From CAMAUF01 sp046152925 (GTDB lineage Bacteria > Chloroflexota > Dehalococcoidia > Tepidiformales > Tepidiformaceae): 15,271 nucleotides of DNA. Made by a program: the position numbers and the translations under genes. Below the pieces are notes generated by a model. The model worked only from the letters and a program-made list of their open reading frames with translations, was not told where the DNA came from and did not search any database. Of this stretch, positions 14,507 to 15,271 are shown piece after piece; the first letter of the stretch is position 1; each line of letters opens with the position of its first letter. The stretch spans positions 1 through 15,271 of the forward strand of contig JBJXFX010000083.1 in the NCBI GenBank assembly GCA_046152925.1. Reading direction: 5' to 3'.

Positions 14507-15271
14507 ATGCGCCCCGCCCGCGGCATCACCCGCCGGACGTTCCTCGCGGCCTCCGCTGGCGCGTTCGTCGCGGCGTGCGGCGGCTCCGCGAAGAGCGGCG
14601 CCCAAACCGGCGACGAACCCAGCCCAACCCTCACTCCCCGCACCGTCGTCCCGACCCTGACCGCCGACGGGCCAGCCGCCGCGACCGCGACCCAGCCGCT
14701 AGCGACGCCCACGCCCGTCCCGCCGCCGGCGGAGGGCACCGTCCGCCGCATCGCGCTTGAGGGAACACCGGCGGCCACGGAGATCGTCATCCACCACAGC
14801 GGCATCGCCGGGCCCGCCGCCGTCGTCCTCAGCGGGGTCCACGGCAACGAGCCGGGCGCCTGGTTCGCAGGCGACGAGGTCGCGGGCTGGCTCCCGGCAC
14901 GCGGCAGCCTCGCGGTCATCGCGCGGTGCAACGTGCCGGCGATCGCCGCCTTCGAACGCACGACCGACGCCGACCTCAACCGCGCCTACCCCGGCAAGCT
15001 CGACGGTCAGCCGATGGAGCGCATGGCTTATGTCATCACGGAGCTCTGCCGCGAACTGAAGGCAACGCTGCTGCTCGACATGCACGAGTCCTGGGCGTTC
15101 TTCCGCGAGTACCCCGGTACGGGCACAGGCGCCCTCGGCCAGACCATCACAGTCGGCATCGGCCCCCTCCAGGGAAGCTTCGGCGCCCAACTCCGCGACC
15201 GCGTCAACGGGGCGATGAGCGAGCGCGAACAGATGCTCGTCCGCGACGGCACGCAGTTCAGCCGCCCGCCC
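14507..15271 (+). CDS. Tat-exported lipoprotein with M14/AstE-AspA-type zinc deacylase domain (3' end outside window)
   Basis: The frame is open from ATG 14507 to the window edge, 255 residues. The N-terminus has a twin-arginine signal (ITRRTFLAASAG) ending in a lipobox VAAC with Cys24, so the protein is probably exported folded and anchored by lipid. A Pro/Thr/Ala-rich linker follows (about 38-75), common in surface lipoproteins. The catalytic domain has GVHGNEPGAW (His112 and Glu115, first two zinc ligands), DLNRAYPG (Asn158-Arg159, substrate carboxylate binding) and LLLDMHESW (His193, third zinc ligand). This is the pattern of zinc carboxypeptidases and aspartoacylase/succinylglutamate desuccinylase-like enzymes. 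The catalytic Glu lies beyond the window. The substrate is unknown; a peptidoglycan peptide or acyl-amino acid outside the cell is possible. Confidence 0.85.
   Translation, partial: MRPARGITRRTFLAASAGAFVAACGGSAKSGAQTGDEPSPTLTPRTVVPTLTADGPAAATATQPLATPTPVPPPAEGTVRRIALEGTPAATEIVIHHSGIAGPAAVVLSGVHGNEPGAWFAGDEVAGWLPARGSLAVIARCNVPAIAAFERTTDADLNRAYPGKLDGQPMERMAYVITELCRELKATLLLDMHESWAFFREYPGTGTGALGQTITVGIGPLQGSFGAQLRDRVNGAMSEREQMLVRDGTQFSRPP

Overview
The window is high-GC bacterial chromosome, densely coded and mostly on the + strand. The gene set fits a Chloroflexota (Dehalococcoidia-like) or similar deep-branching Gram-positive-like bacterium: a complete SUF operon led by a SufR-type regulator and including SufU and SufT, a Tat lipoprotein with a Pro/Thr-rich linker, a separate carboxyltransferase and biotin carrier pair, and several genes that look leaderless. 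This assignment is inferred from gene content only.

Layout. 1-776 is the 3' part of an acyl-CoA dehydrogenase gene. 777-1815 is a repeat island. A frameshifted Y1 (IS200/RAYT-like) transposase pseudogene sits in the middle, related REP-like palindromes lie on both sides in opposite orientation, and short heptamer arrays in inverted orientation form the two edges. 1906-3949 is a two-gene operon for a biotin-dependent carboxyltransferase subunit (PycB/OadA/5S type) and its biotin carrier protein. A family 2 glycosyltransferase lies on the - strand at 3987-5057. 5212-7126 is a tight three-gene operon: a 141-aa protein of unknown function, a small HAD-type phosphatase, and a DUF3524 glycosyltransferase of the tRNA-queuosine mannosyltransferase (QTMAN/GTDC1) family. 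7178-8164 encodes a YihY/BrkB-type membrane protein.

8231-14462 is the SUF iron-sulfur cluster operon in the order sufR-sufC-sufB-sufD-sufS-sufU-sufT. SufS and SufU mobilise sulfur from cysteine, SufB/SufC/SufD form the ATP-driven scaffold on which the cluster is built, SufT is a maturation factor, and the SufR-like protein (DNA-binding domain plus a Cys triad) probably reports Fe-S status back to the promoter. A near-match to the cyanobacterial SufR operator overlaps the predicted -35 box. From 14507 to the window end runs the 5' part of a Tat-exported lipoprotein with an M14-type (AstE/AspA-like) zinc deacylase/carboxypeptidase domain.

The observations most worth checking are the transposase island with its inverted REP flanks, the DUF3524 cassette, the SufR-type operator, and the repeated spacing of a -10-like hexamer 6-8 nt before start codons.
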